Below the pieces are notes generated by a model. That model did no database searches. It saw nothing but the letters and a program-made list of their open reading frames with translations, and was not told where the DNA came from. A DNA stretch of 20,454 nt from an uncultured Roseiflexaceae bacterium (GTDB lineage Bacteria > Chloroflexota > Chloroflexia > Chloroflexales > Roseiflexaceae), in the NCBI GenBank assembly GCA_937988885.1, contig CALKHR010000162.1:1-20454 (forward strand), in the 5' to 3' direction. Below, piece after piece: positions 12,870 to 20,147 of the stretch (the first letter of the stretch is position 1; every line of letters starts with the position of its first letter). The translations under genes were made by a program, and so were the position numbers.

Positions 12870-13700
12870 TCACTCCCCAAACACCGAGTGAAACGCCCGC
12901 AGTATCGGTTGCCCCACCATCGAATCGTAGATCGCGAAATCAACTGCCTTGAATAAGCCAACCAGCGCTGGGTCGGCCAAGGCATCGGCGAAGATGCGTG
13001 CGATGGTGGTGGGATTGTTCTTGAACACGCCACAGCCCCACGCGCCCAGCACCAGCGCCTCGCAGCCGTGATGCGCCGCCATCGCCAGCACCATGCGTGC
13101 GCGCCGCTGCATCGTCGGCTCGATCTGCGGAACCAGTGTTGGATCATTGCGGTGCAGCACTCCGGCGTTGACGGCGGCAGCGGTGAGGAACGTGGTTGTC
13201 CAGGGTTGCAAGATCAGGCGGTCTTGGTCATCGCGGAAGACGGGCACATGCGGCGAGAGGATCATATGGTCGGAGTAGAGCGCGCTGGGGTTGTAGTGGT
13301 GGTACTCGTAGAAGGCGGGTTGCGTTTGTAGGGTGGCGTACAGGCCCGACGCTCGCGCGAGACTTTCTTCTTGAGCTTGGCTGCCGCCGATAAAGCCGCC
13401 TCCGGGATGGCGCGCCGACGCAAAGTTCAGGCAAGCGACATGCGCAAAGCGCTCGGCGAGGCTGCGCCCTGCCGCCAAGGTGCTGCGTGCGCTCACCACG
13501 ATCTCAGTATCGTAACGGGGCAACTGCGCGACAGCGTTCATCAGCGTGTCGTAGTCATCTGGCCGATATAACACTGTTCCCGCACAGGCTTGAGCGAGCT
13601 GCTCGCCGATCGAGATGGTCTGCCCTGCAGCCGAATACGTCCCCCGTTCGCAGATGGCGAGCGTTTCTTGAGCCACTCGGGCACGTTGCAGACGAGTCAT
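12870..13700 (-). CDS. Microbial-type poly(ADP-ribose) glycohydrolase (TIGR02452-like)
   Basis: The product has 276 residues, the usual length for this family. The N-terminal RARVAQETLAICERGTY helix region is followed by a macrodomain-type core: NFASARHPGGGFIGGSQAQEE contains the PARG signature, Gly100-102 and Gln110-Glu111-Glu112, whose second-position glutamates cleave the ribose-ribose bond in known bacterial PARGs. The loop LGAWGCGVFKNNP near residue 240 matches the second ligand loop of macrodomains. It should remove poly- or oligo-ADP-ribose in the cytoplasm; no ADP-ribosyl transferase gene is nearby. AGGAGG is 6 nt before the ATG. It stands alone as a transcription unit. Confidence 0.9.
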   Translation of the reverse strand: MTRLQRARVAQETLAICERGTYSAAGQTISIGEQLAQACAGTVLYRPDDYDTLMNAVAQLPRYDTEIVVSARSTLAAGRSLAERFAHVACLNFASARHPGGGFIGGSQAQEESLARASGLYATLQTQPAFYEYHHYNPSALYSDHMILSPHVPVFRDDQDRLILQPWTTTFLTAAAVNAGVLHRNDPTLVPQIEPTMQRRARMVLAMAAHHGCEALVLGAWGCGVFKNNPTTIARIFADALADPALVGLFKAVDFAIYDSMVGQPILRAFHSVFGE

Positions 13701-13965
13701 TGAAAACCTCCTGGCCTGCGTGCGTCAGGAATCGTACCACAATATGTTCCCTTTTTGCATCCTTTGTCATATGTCGTTTTGTCGAGTTGTCGATTTAGTG
13801 TGGCTGTGCACGACTATGTGTAAGTGCATGTTCAGGGCACAGCTCAAAAAGAGGGATAGGAGTGTGGATGTATCCAAGGGAGCTTGGGTGTGATGGAGGG
13901 GCGCGCCTGAAACATTCAGCAACTTGTAATCTTACCTTTGTTGCGTAGGGGATAGGGAGAAGCAT

Positions 13966-14316
13966 ATGCATTACATTGTGTTGATGTACGCTGATGCGGC
14001 ATACGCTTATGCTAACGACGAGCGTCAGCAGCTCCATGAGCAGGAACTGCGCTACAGCGGCCATTTGTTGGCAGAGGCGACCTTCGACCCCAGCGTAGGC
14101 ACGACATCGTTGCGGCTAGAGCATGGTGTCGTTTCGGTGGATGTTGGGCCGTGTATGGATGCTGAAGTGGAGTTGCAGCGCGTGTTGCTGATCCAGGCGC
14201 GCGATCTCAATGAAGCGATTCAGATCGCTGCCCGCACGCCGCATCTGTACCACGGTCCGATTGAGATACGTTCGGTGATGGCGACGGGCGGCTTGGGGTG
14301 TGGAGATGAAGGCTAG
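13966..14316 (+). CDS. YCII-domain protein with altered DGPF motif
   Basis: The product has 116 residues. It starts MHYIVLMYAD, the first strand of YCII/DGPF proteins, followed by a helix, a YSGHLLAEATFDPS segment, strand LRLEHGVVSVDVGPCMDAE, and the second half VLLIQARDLNEAIQIAARTP ending PIEIRSV. This ferredoxin-like alpha+beta fold occurs in proteins of mostly unknown function, some associated with ECF sigma factors. Here the usual DGPF is changed to DVGP-C, so any activity depending on it is doubtful. GGGAGA is 6 nt before the ATG. The C-terminus (ATGGLGCGDEG) is a short tail. It is a monocistronic unit. Confidence 0.75.
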   Translation: MHYIVLMYADAAYAYANDERQQLHEQELRYSGHLLAEATFDPSVGTTSLRLEHGVVSVDVGPCMDAEVELQRVLLIQARDLNEAIQIAARTPHLYHGPIEIRSVMATGGLGCGDEG

Positions 14317-14344
14317 TGCTGCTATTGAATTGATCGGCAGAGCA

Positions 14345-14373
14345 AAACGGCTGCTCGTTGGGAGCAACCGTTT
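14345..14373 (+). terminator. Hairpin after the YCII gene
   Basis: AAACGG pairs with CCGTTT and TGCTC with GAGCA around a GTTGG loop, with one C·A mismatch. No U-tract follows, so its terminator role is uncertain. Confidence 0.4.
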
Positions 14374-14386
14374 GGAGGATGATGGG

Positions 14387-14426
14387 AAAAAAGAAGGCGA
14401 ACGAGCGTCATTGCTCATTCGCCTTC
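14387..14426 (-). terminator. Rho-independent terminator of the minus-strand membrane protein gene
   Basis: A 14-bp stem (14393-14406 with 14413-14426, one mismatch) and 6-nt loop run, on the minus strand, into a six-T tract (AAAAAA at 14387-14392 on the plus strand). It lies 13 nt after the stop of the 14440-15000 gene. Confidence 0.85.
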
Positions 14427-14439
14427 TTCTGACAAAAAC

Positions 14440-15000
14440 TCACTGGGCAACTGGCTGGAGTCCAAAGCGCTTCGCCATTTCTGGGGTGATCAGACCGAGC
14501 AGCGCGTAGCCGAGGCCGGTGATCACCACGCCCAGGACGACGAACCCGAGGCCGAGGGCCATCGCACCGTACGAGGCGCCGAATGCCATTGCCGACAAGC
14601 TGAGCGAAGTCACTAAGCTTGCTGCCGTAAGTTGGGTGTTGCGTGCCGCGTTCGCCACTGGATTGCCGTTGGCATCCTTCAACGCTTCCGCAGCGTCGTT
14701 GGTGCCTGCTGGATCGCCGCTCTCAACCGCGAATTTGCCCATCTGCGCATAGGAGAGGCCGTTGCTGCTGGCCGCTGCGTGCTTCTGAATGATCTCGGCC
14801 ATGCTGAGCGCAGTCGGGATGTTGGTGACTGGCGTGTTCGGGATGGATGCATCCGCGGGAGTGACAATCTGCTGAGCTGCCAACTGTTGCTTCACGAAGT
14901 TGTTGATGTAGATGCCTGCTCCGGCAGTTATCAGACCTGCAATCGCAAAGGCGATACCGACGGCCATCACAATTTTGGGGAAGAGACGTAGCGCTTTCAT
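14440..15000 (-). CDS. Membrane protein of the family commonly mislabelled 'aromatic ring-opening dioxygenase LigA'
   Basis: The start is the ATG at 15000, seven nt after GGAGG on the minus strand; an open frame extends to 15090 but has no better start. The product has 186 residues. A hydrophobic segment at about 8-30 (KIVMAVGIAFAIAGLITAG) is followed by an extracytoplasmic-type part with VKQQLAAQQIVTPADA, AEIIQKHAAASSNGLSYAQMGK and a segment around ARNTQLTAASLVTSLSLS, then two C-terminal hydrophobic segments (about 130-150 and 153-175) with Gly/Ala-rich helices. This pattern (VTPADA, I-x-KH, LSYAQM, TAASL-x-[TS]SL) is that of a membrane family found in Actinobacteria and Chloroflexota. The LigA name has no support in this sequence: no metal-binding dioxygenase features are seen. 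Function is unknown. Confidence 0.75.
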   Translation of the reverse strand: MKALRLFPKIVMAVGIAFAIAGLITAGAGIYINNFVKQQLAAQQIVTPADASIPNTPVTNIPTALSMAEIIQKHAAASSNGLSYAQMGKFAVESGDPAGTNDAAEALKDANGNPVANAARNTQLTAASLVTSLSLSAMAFGASYGAMALGLGFVVLGVVITGLGYALLGLITPEMAKRFGLQPVAQ

Positions 15001-15354
15001 CGAATTCCTCCAGGGCTTAGTTTGTGTCCGTTCATTTGATGAGGCCAGTATAGCTGATAACGAGGGCCAGCATCGTAAATGCTCGAACACTTAAAGGAAA
15101 CACTTCGCAACAATTTTCACATATGGGTTGCGTTGGGATTGCAAGCATCATCATATCACAGTAGATCGAATATATCATCTGTAGAAAGCGAAATTTGGCT
15201 GAAAGATTGGTTAGTATTCCAAAAAGTGTGATATTTGTGTATTGCGTTGCGACTCATAGGTCGCGAAACGTGGAGGACGTTCTCCTGTCTCGGGCGGAGT
15301 ATGGTATAATAGAACGTATGTTCGTTGGTTGTCCGCACCGAGTTCAGGAATGGA
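15001..15354. other. Divergent intergenic region with candidate promoter for the RusA-like gene
   Basis: On the plus strand a perfect TATAAT lies at 15305-15310, 45 nt before the RusA-like ATG, without a clear -35 box. Small palindromes GCGAC...GTCGC (15248-15263) and AACGT...ACGTT (15267-15281) lie just upstream of it and could be protein-binding sites. On the minus strand TATACT (15047-15052) is a -10 candidate for the membrane protein gene. A 25-codon frame starting at the ATG at 15318 overlaps the RusA-like start in another frame, with no support for being translated. Confidence 0.35.
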
Positions 15355-16188
15355 ATGCTCCCAACCTTAACCTTCACGCTTCCGCTTCCTCCTAGCTTCA
15401 ACGCCCAATATTTTACGCATCGTGGTCATCATACGCTTACTCCGTGGTCGCGCCGCTACCGCGATGTGGTCGCGTACCGTCTGTTCGAGATGCACTGGGA
15501 CGATCGTTTGAGCGACACGTTTTTGCAGGCCGCTCAGCGCGGTCATCTCTCGCTGCTGTTGACGTTTTACTTCGAGACGCCGCTGCGGCGCGATCTCGAT
15601 TCAGGGCTGAAGATCGTGCAGGATGCGGTGGTCTCCAAGGGCTTGGGTGTCGATGATTCGCGGGTGGTCGATGTGCGCCTGATCAAGCGGATCGACCCGC
15701 TCAACCCGCGCGTCGAGGTGAGCATCGATATTGTGGAGCAGTGGGATTGGGACGGCGATGCTGGCGAGGCGCTCGATTCGCTCACCTTCAAACTGCCCAT
15801 CCCGCCCAGCGTGAACGAGCAGTACACGATCGTGAACGGGCGGCGGCATCGCAGCACGGAGTTGCGCCGCTTCCGCAAACAGGTGCAGGCGATTGTTGAG
15901 GAACAGCAGATCGCCACGCTGCTCCCCGCGAGCCTGCGGGCCAAGCGCAAACCGAGCTACCTTGCCGTGTACGCCGATTTCTTCTTCGCGCCGCGCAACC
16001 GCCGCGATGTGGATAGCGGGCTGAAGGCGCTGCTCGATGCGTTGTGCGCGCCGTTGGAGGTGAACGATAACCGCGTGGTGGATATTCATCTCACCAAGCG
16101 GACGACATCGGGCGAGCCGTTCACGCTCGTCCAGCTTGAGCCGCTCGCCGATTGGGTGTTCGATGCGCAGCATCCCGTGCTGCGTTGA
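15355..16188 (+). CDS. Single-chain tandem RusA-like Holliday junction resolvase
   Basis: The start is the ATG at 15355, five nt after AGGA; a TTG at 15325 is also in frame. The product has 277 residues and holds two RusA-like domains, about 4-128 and 143-252. Each starts with LTF-x-LP-[LI]-PPS-[FV]-N-[AE]-QY and has the catalytic region: Asp80, Asp82, Lys86, Asp101 in copy 1, and Asp218, Asp220, Lys224, Asp238 in copy 2. The copy 1 spacing (Asp, +2, +6, +21) is exactly that of E. coli RusA Asp70, Asp72, Lys76, Asp91; copy 2 is one residue shorter before the last Asp. RusA is normally a homodimer of about 120-residue chains that cuts four-way junctions symmetrically, so this protein could be a ready-made covalent dimer. 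Copies are well diverged, so the duplication is old. No phage genes are adjacent. Confidence 0.85.
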   Translation: MLPTLTFTLPLPPSFNAQYFTHRGHHTLTPWSRRYRDVVAYRLFEMHWDDRLSDTFLQAAQRGHLSLLLTFYFETPLRRDLDSGLKIVQDAVVSKGLGVDDSRVVDVRLIKRIDPLNPRVEVSIDIVEQWDWDGDAGEALDSLTFKLPIPPSVNEQYTIVNGRRHRSTELRRFRKQVQAIVEEQQIATLLPASLRAKRKPSYLAVYADFFFAPRNRRDVDSGLKALLDALCAPLEVNDNRVVDIHLTKRTTSGEPFTLVQLEPLADWVFDAQHPVLR

Positions 16189-16193
16189 TTTTT

Positions 16194-16520
16194 ATCCACA
16201 GATTACACAGATTTCGCAGATGTTGTATTGAGGTTTTGGTGTGTCGAAGTGCTTGCTACGCGCATAAGCTCGTTACTTCTACATCATCAAAAAGGCTTAT
16301 CAAAAGCATCTTTTCGGCATTCAAATTGATACCAACACTTCCTCGCCAGGTGATGTCAAAGCGCTGCGCGTAGCAGCGCTTTGACATCACAAAAAACATA
16401 AAATACCTTGCTGCCGCAGGCTAAAACTGGTTTTTTAATGAACACAGTCTAGCTAGATTTAGCATCACAACATAGAGCACATTCCTTCATTCCAAAATTC
16501 CATCTGTGAAATCTGTGGAT
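16194..16520. mobile_element. Possible MITE-like element with terminal inverted repeats
   Basis: The left end ATCCACAGATTACACAGAT (16194-16212) is matched by the complement of the right end (16502-16520) at 18 of 19 positions. The 327 bp between is A+T-rich compared with both neighbours, has no supported gene, and holds a perfect 18-bp-arm palindrome (16350-16390). No target-site duplication is obvious. ATCTGTGGAT units also occur singly at 5281-5309 and 5461-5493, so chance pairing of a dispersed repeat is possible. Confidence 0.4.
16350..16390. repeat. Perfect 18-bp-arm palindrome
   Basis: GTGATGTCAAAGCGCTGC at 16350-16367 and its exact complement at 16373-16390 enclose the loop GCGTA. On the plus strand A residues, not T, follow, and on the minus strand no T-tract follows either, so it is not a standard terminator. 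Confidence 0.85.
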
Positions 16521-16560
16521 GCTCAATCTCCTGACTGATGCGCGGAGTCGATTGGCATGG

Positions 16561-16566
16561 TATACT
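16561..16566 (+). promoter_or_regulatory. Candidate -10 box of the ileS transcript
   Basis: TATACT lies just before the T-box leader, predicting a start near 16573, right where the first conserved leader bases begin. No good -35 box is seen. Confidence 0.5.
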
Positions 16567-16572
16567 ATTACC

Positions 16573-16851
16573 TACAGGCGTTGACGGAGACCAGTAGGCG
16601 GGCCAGGGAGGCCCAGCGAGCGCGGGACGGTGTGAGCCGCGCGCCAGAACACCCGCTGAATATCACTCCTGAGCCGACACGCGAACCGCCCTTGTGGTGT
16701 AGTAGTGGCGTCCGGGTTCGTCCCCCGTTATCAAGGACGGGAGGTTGAACACGACCTTCGCCGAGCGCAGTTGTTGCTTTGCAACGCTGAACAAGGGTGG
16801 TACCGCGGGGTTTTTGCCTCGTCCCTGATCTGATATGGGGCGGGGTTTTTT
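16573..16851 (+). promoter_or_regulatory. T-box leader (tRNA-Ile-sensing riboswitch) of ileS
   Basis: The hallmark AAGGGTGGTACCGCGG is at 16793-16808; its TGGT (16798-16801) would pair with the ACCA end of uncharged tRNA, with T matching the A73 of tRNA-Ile. Upstream, an AGTA-type motif at 16590-16593 and a large stem I (about 16576-16695) contain a likely specifier ATC (16662-16664) in GAATATCACTCC, an isoleucine codon pairing with anticodon GAU. GTTGC-TTT-GCAAC (16772-16784) is a stem III-like hairpin. A terminator follows. Uncharged tRNA-Ile should stabilise the antiterminator and switch on ileS. Stem boundaries and the specifier are my reading, not a computed fold. Confidence 0.9.
16817..16851 (+). 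terminator. Conditional terminator of the T-box
   Basis: CCTCGTCCC (16817-16825) pairs with GGGGCGGGG (16837-16845), including two G·T pairs, around an 11-nt loop, followed by six T residues at 16846-16851. It lies just after the T-box sequence, as expected for transcriptional control. Confidence 0.88.
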
Positions 16852-16879
16852 GATTCCCAACGAAAGGAGGTGATTGGCC

Positions 16880-17104
16880 ATGGACGGCGATGGTATTGCT
16901 GGCATTCGCGGATTGTGCGACAACGTTCAATATGTGATAAGGAGAGAATATGTTTCAGGAAGTGACAGCGCGGCCCGATTTTGTTGCGCACGAGGAAGCG
17001 GTGCTGCGCCTATGGGCCGAGACGCGGGCGTTCGAGCAGTTGCGGGCGCAGACACGCGGCGGCCCGAAATGGTCGTTCTTGGATGGCCCAATCACTGCCA
17101 ATAA
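16880..17104 (+). CDS. Possible leader ORF with perfect Shine-Dalgarno, overlapping ileS
   Basis: AAAGGAGGTGAT at 16863-16874 is a full match to the 16S anti-Shine-Dalgarno, and an ATG follows at 16880. The frame encodes up to 74 residues, starting MDGDGIAGIRGLCDNVQYV, and runs out of frame through the first 155 nt of ileS. The 23 codons before the ileS start include three Ile codons (two ATT, one ATA). The part overlapping ileS looks like a shadow frame. It may be a leader peptide or a ribosome-loading site rather than a true protein gene. Confidence 0.3.
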   Translation: MDGDGIAGIRGLCDNVQYVIRREYVSGSDSAARFCCARGSGAAPMGRDAGVRAVAGADTRRPEMVVLGWPNHCQ

Positions 17105-20100
17105 CCCGATGGGCGTGCACCACGCTTGGGGGCGCACCTACAAGGACCTTTACAACCGTTTTCACGCGATGTTGGGTCACGAGTTGCGTTGGCAGCAGGG
17201 CTTCGATTGCCAGGGGTTGTGGGTGGAAGTAGCGGTCGAGCGCGATCTCGGCTTCACCAATAAGCACCAGATCGAGGAGTACGGCGTTGATCGGTTTGTG
17301 GAAGCCTGCAAGCAGCGCGTGTTCCACTTCGCCGATGTGATCAGCCGCCAGAGCCAGCGGTTGGGCTATTGGATGGATTGGGATAACTCGTACTTTACGC
17401 TCTCCGACGAGAATAACTACGGCATCTGGGGCTTCCTCAAACTGTGCCACGAGCGCGGCTGGCTGTACCGCGGCCACGATGTGATGCCGTGGTGCCCCCG
17501 GTGCGGCACGGCCCTCTCCGAGCACGAGATCGCGACCGAGGGCTACGCCGAGCGCACGCACTTGGCGCTCACGGTCGGCCTTCCGCTGCAGGAGCGGTCC
17601 GGCGAGGCGCTGCTGGTTTGGACGACGACCCCCTGGACGTTGCCCGCTAATGTGGCGGCGGCGGTGCATCCCGAGTTGACCTATGTGCGTTTGGAGCCGG
17701 CGCAGCCCACCGAGCATGGCTGGCGTGGCGTGTGGCTGGCGAAGGACCGTGTGGCGGCGTTGCAGGCGGCTGGCGTGGTGCGCGGCTGGACGCAGGCCGA
17801 GGAACGGCTGGGCAGCGAGTTGGTCGGCTGGCGCTACCGTGGCCCATTCGATGAACTGGATGCGCAGGCTGGCGTAGAGCATCGTGTGGTGGCGTGGGAC
17901 GAGGTGAGCGCCGAGGATGGCACGGGCGTGGTGCATATCGCGCCGGGCGCTGGCAAGGAGGACTTCTTGCTGGGGCGCGAGCTTGGCCTGGCCGTGCTGG
18001 CCCCGCTCGATGAGAACGGCGTCTACTTGGCTGGCTACGATTGGCTGAGCGGGCGCGCTGCGAGCGGTGTTGCCGAGGATGTGGCCGCGAATCTGGAGGG
18101 CAAGGGCGTGCTGTTCGGGCGCGAGCAGTATACGCACCGCTACCCGGTCTGTTGGCGCTGCGGCACCGACCTGCTGTTCCGGCTGGCCGACGAGTGGCTG
18201 ATCAGCATGGATTCGCTGCGGCATCAGATGATGGATGCGGCGAAGGAGGCGACCTGGCTGCCCGCGTTCGGCCTGGAGCGCGAACTGGACTGGCTGCGCA
18301 ATATGGATGATTGGATGATCTCCAAAAAGCGCTACTGGGGCTTGGCGCTGCCGATCTATCCCTGCGAGCATTGCGGGCATGTGACGGTGGTCGGTTCGCG
18401 GGCCGAGTTGCAGCAGCGGGCCGTGGAGGGCTGGGACGAGTTCGACGGTCACTCGCCGCACCGCCCCTGGGTCGATGCGGTGAAGATCGCCTGTGAGCAG
18501 TGCGGTGCAACGGTGTCGCGGGTGGCCGATGTGGGCAACGTCTGGCTCGACGCGGGTATCGTGGCGTTCTCGACGATGGGCTACTACGAGGACCGCGAGC
18601 GCTGGCAGCAATGGTTCCCGGCGCATCTGGTGCTCGAAAGCTTCCCGGGGCAGTTCCGCAACTGGTTCTACGCGCTGCTGGCGATGAGCACTGCGCTCAC
18701 GGGGCACGCGCCGTTCCGCACGCTGCTTGGCCACGCGCTGGTGAAGGACGCCAACGGCGAGGAGATGCACAAGAGCAAAGGCAACGCGATCTGGTTCGAG
18801 GAGGCCGCCGCCTGGATGGGCGTGGAGCCGTTGCGCTGGCTGTTCGCCTCGGCGCCGCTGGAGCGCAACATCAACTTCGGGCGCGAGGCGGTGGCCGAAG
18901 CGGCGCGGCGCTTGCAGCCGATCTGGGAGGTGTACCGCTTCTTTGTGACTTACGCGAACCTGGAGTCGCAGTTGCAGTTGGGCGATTGGCGGCTGGAGCA
19001 GCACCGCAGCACTGGCTCGCTGCTCCCGCTGGATCGCTGGTTGCTGGCGCGGGTCAGCAAACTGGTCGAGACGGCGCGGGCGCGCCTGAGCGCCTTCGAT
19101 GCCCGTGGCTACACCATCGAGGTGGAGCGCTTCGCCGACGAGTTGTCGAACTGGTACGTGCGGCGGTCGCGGCGGCGCTTCTGGGGCTCCACGCGGGGCG
19201 GCGATGCGGCGCAGAGGCAGGCGGCCTACGATACGCTCTACGTGACGCTGGTGACGTTGGCTCGCGTGCTAGCGCCGGTGCTGCCGTTCCTGAGCGAGAC
19301 GCTCTACCAGCAGTTGGTGCGCAGCGTTGATGCGAACGCGCCGCAGAGCGTACACCTGACGGGATTCCCAACGCCGTTGGCAGCGCACGACGCCGTGCTC
19401 GATGAGATGGAGGTGGTGCGTCAGGTGGCGGGATTGGGCCGCGTGGCGCGTAAGTCGGCTGGTGTGCGGGTGCGGCAGCCGCTGGCCCGTATGTTGGTGG
19501 CGGGCACCACGGCGGCGCAGCGGGCGGCGCTGCGGCAACACGAGACGGAACTGCTGGACGAGCTGAACATCAAGGCGCTCGAACTGCCCGAGGCCGAGTC
19601 GCTGCAGCAGTATCGGCTCAAGCCGAACCTGCGGCTGTTGGGGCCACGCTTGGGCGCGTTGGTGCCGAAGTTGCGGGCGGTGCTGGAGGAACTGCAGCCG
19701 AGCGAGGCGGCGGCGTTGGCGCATCGTGTGGCGGCGGGGCAGGAAGTGACGGTGGAGGTGGCTGGCGAGGCGTTGACGTTGCGGCCCGAGGAACTGCTGG
19801 TGGAGACGCTGCCATTGGCGGGATACGCAGTGGCGCAGGATGGCGCGTTGCAGGTGGCGCTCGACACCACACTCGACGCGGCGCTGGAGCGCGAGGGTTG
19901 GGCGCGCGACCTGGTGCGGGCGGTGCAGGAGGCCCGCAAGGCGGCGGGCATGGCGCTCTCCGACCGTGTGACGCTCTACTTGAAGGGCGGCGCGGCCCTG
20001 GAGGACGTGCTGGGTGAGTGGGGCGCCTACCTGCGCGAGGAGACGTTGGCGCTGCAGGTGGTGCTCGCCGAGCCTCCCGCCGAGGTGTACCGTGAGAGCG

Positions 20101-20147
20101 TGACGCTCGGCGGTAGCGATGTGCTGCTTGGTGTGGGGTCTGCGTGA
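16950..20147 (+). CDS. ileS: Isoleucyl-tRNA synthetase
   Basis: The product has 1065 residues. It attaches isoleucine to tRNA-Ile in the cytoplasm. The ATG at 16950 is 5 nt after AAGGAG, and TAA at 16938-16940 in the same frame rules out an earlier start. The Rossmann catalytic core starts FLDGPITANNPMGVHHAWG, where the HIGH motif is replaced by Gly55-Val-His-His58. A zinc-type WCPRCG (182-185) follows, then the CP1 editing domain with WTTTPWTLPAN (from 224), a second CWRCG (401-404), CEHCG and CEQCG pairs, and NGEEMHKSKGN (602-612) in the KMSKS position. The helical anticodon-binding domain follows to about 860, then a C-terminal extension with LKPNLRLLGPRLG. The Ile T-box upstream supports the specificity over Val or Leu. 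The stop codon lies in an 8-bp tandem repeat. Confidence 0.95.
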   Translation: MFQEVTARPDFVAHEEAVLRLWAETRAFEQLRAQTRGGPKWSFLDGPITANNPMGVHHAWGRTYKDLYNRFHAMLGHELRWQQGFDCQGLWVEVAVERDLGFTNKHQIEEYGVDRFVEACKQRVFHFADVISRQSQRLGYWMDWDNSYFTLSDENNYGIWGFLKLCHERGWLYRGHDVMPWCPRCGTALSEHEIATEGYAERTHLALTVGLPLQERSGEALLVWTTTPWTLPANVAAAVHPELTYVRLEPAQPTEHGWRGVWLAKDRVAALQAAGVVRGWTQAEERLGSELVGWRYRGPFDELDAQAGVEHRVVAWDEVSAEDGTGVVHIAPGAGKEDFLLGRELGLAVLAPLDENGVYLAGYDWLSGRAASGVAEDVAANLEGKGVLFGREQYTHRYPVCWRCGTDLLFRLADEWLISMDSLRHQMMDAAKEATWLPAFGLERELDWLRNMDDWMISKKRYWGLALPIYPCEHCGHVTVVGSRAELQQRAVEGWDEFDGHSPHRPWVDAVKIACEQCGATVSRVADVGNVWLDAGIVAFSTMGYYEDRERWQQWFPAHLVLESFPGQFRNWFYALLAMSTALTGHAPFRTLLGHALVKDANGEEMHKSKGNAIWFEEAAAWMGVEPLRWLFASAPLERNINFGREAVAEAARRLQPIWEVYRFFVTYANLESQLQLGDWRLEQHRSTGSLLPLDRWLLARVSKLVETARARLSAFDARGYTIEVERFADELSNWYVRRSRRRFWGSTRGGDAAQRQAAYDTLYVTLVTLARVLAPVLPFLSETLYQQLVRSVDANAPQSVHLTGFPTPLAAHDAVLDEMEVVRQVAGLGRVARKSAGVRVRQPLARMLVAGTTAAQRAALRQHETELLDELNIKALELPEAESLQQYRLKPNLRLLGPRLGALVPKLRAVLEELQPSEAAALAHRVAAGQEVTVEVAGEALTLRPEELLVETLPLAGYAVAQDGALQVALDTTLDAALEREGWARDLVRAVQEARKAAGMALSDRVTLYLKGGAALEDVLGEWGAYLREETLALQVVLAEPPAEVYRESVTLGGSDVLLGVGSA

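Noticed and set aside
15001..15090. N-terminal extension of the 'LigA'-type protein
   Set aside because: The frame is open, but GGAGG stands 7 nt before the ATG at 15000 and family members begin at this hydrophobic segment.
15318..15395. Upstream ORF controlling the RusA-like gene
   Set aside because: 25 codons with no ribosome site and a Ser/Ala-rich tail formed by the start of the RusA-like frame read out of phase.
16350..16390. Terminator of the RusA-like gene
   Set aside because: The stem is perfect, but A residues follow on the plus strand and no T-tract follows on the minus strand.
17010..19004. Long antisense open frame (664 codons) opposite ileS
   Set aside because: It has no ribosome site or recognisable domain and is rich in His/Arg/Gln; it is a by-product of the high-G+C codon use of ileS, whose own frame has full motif support.
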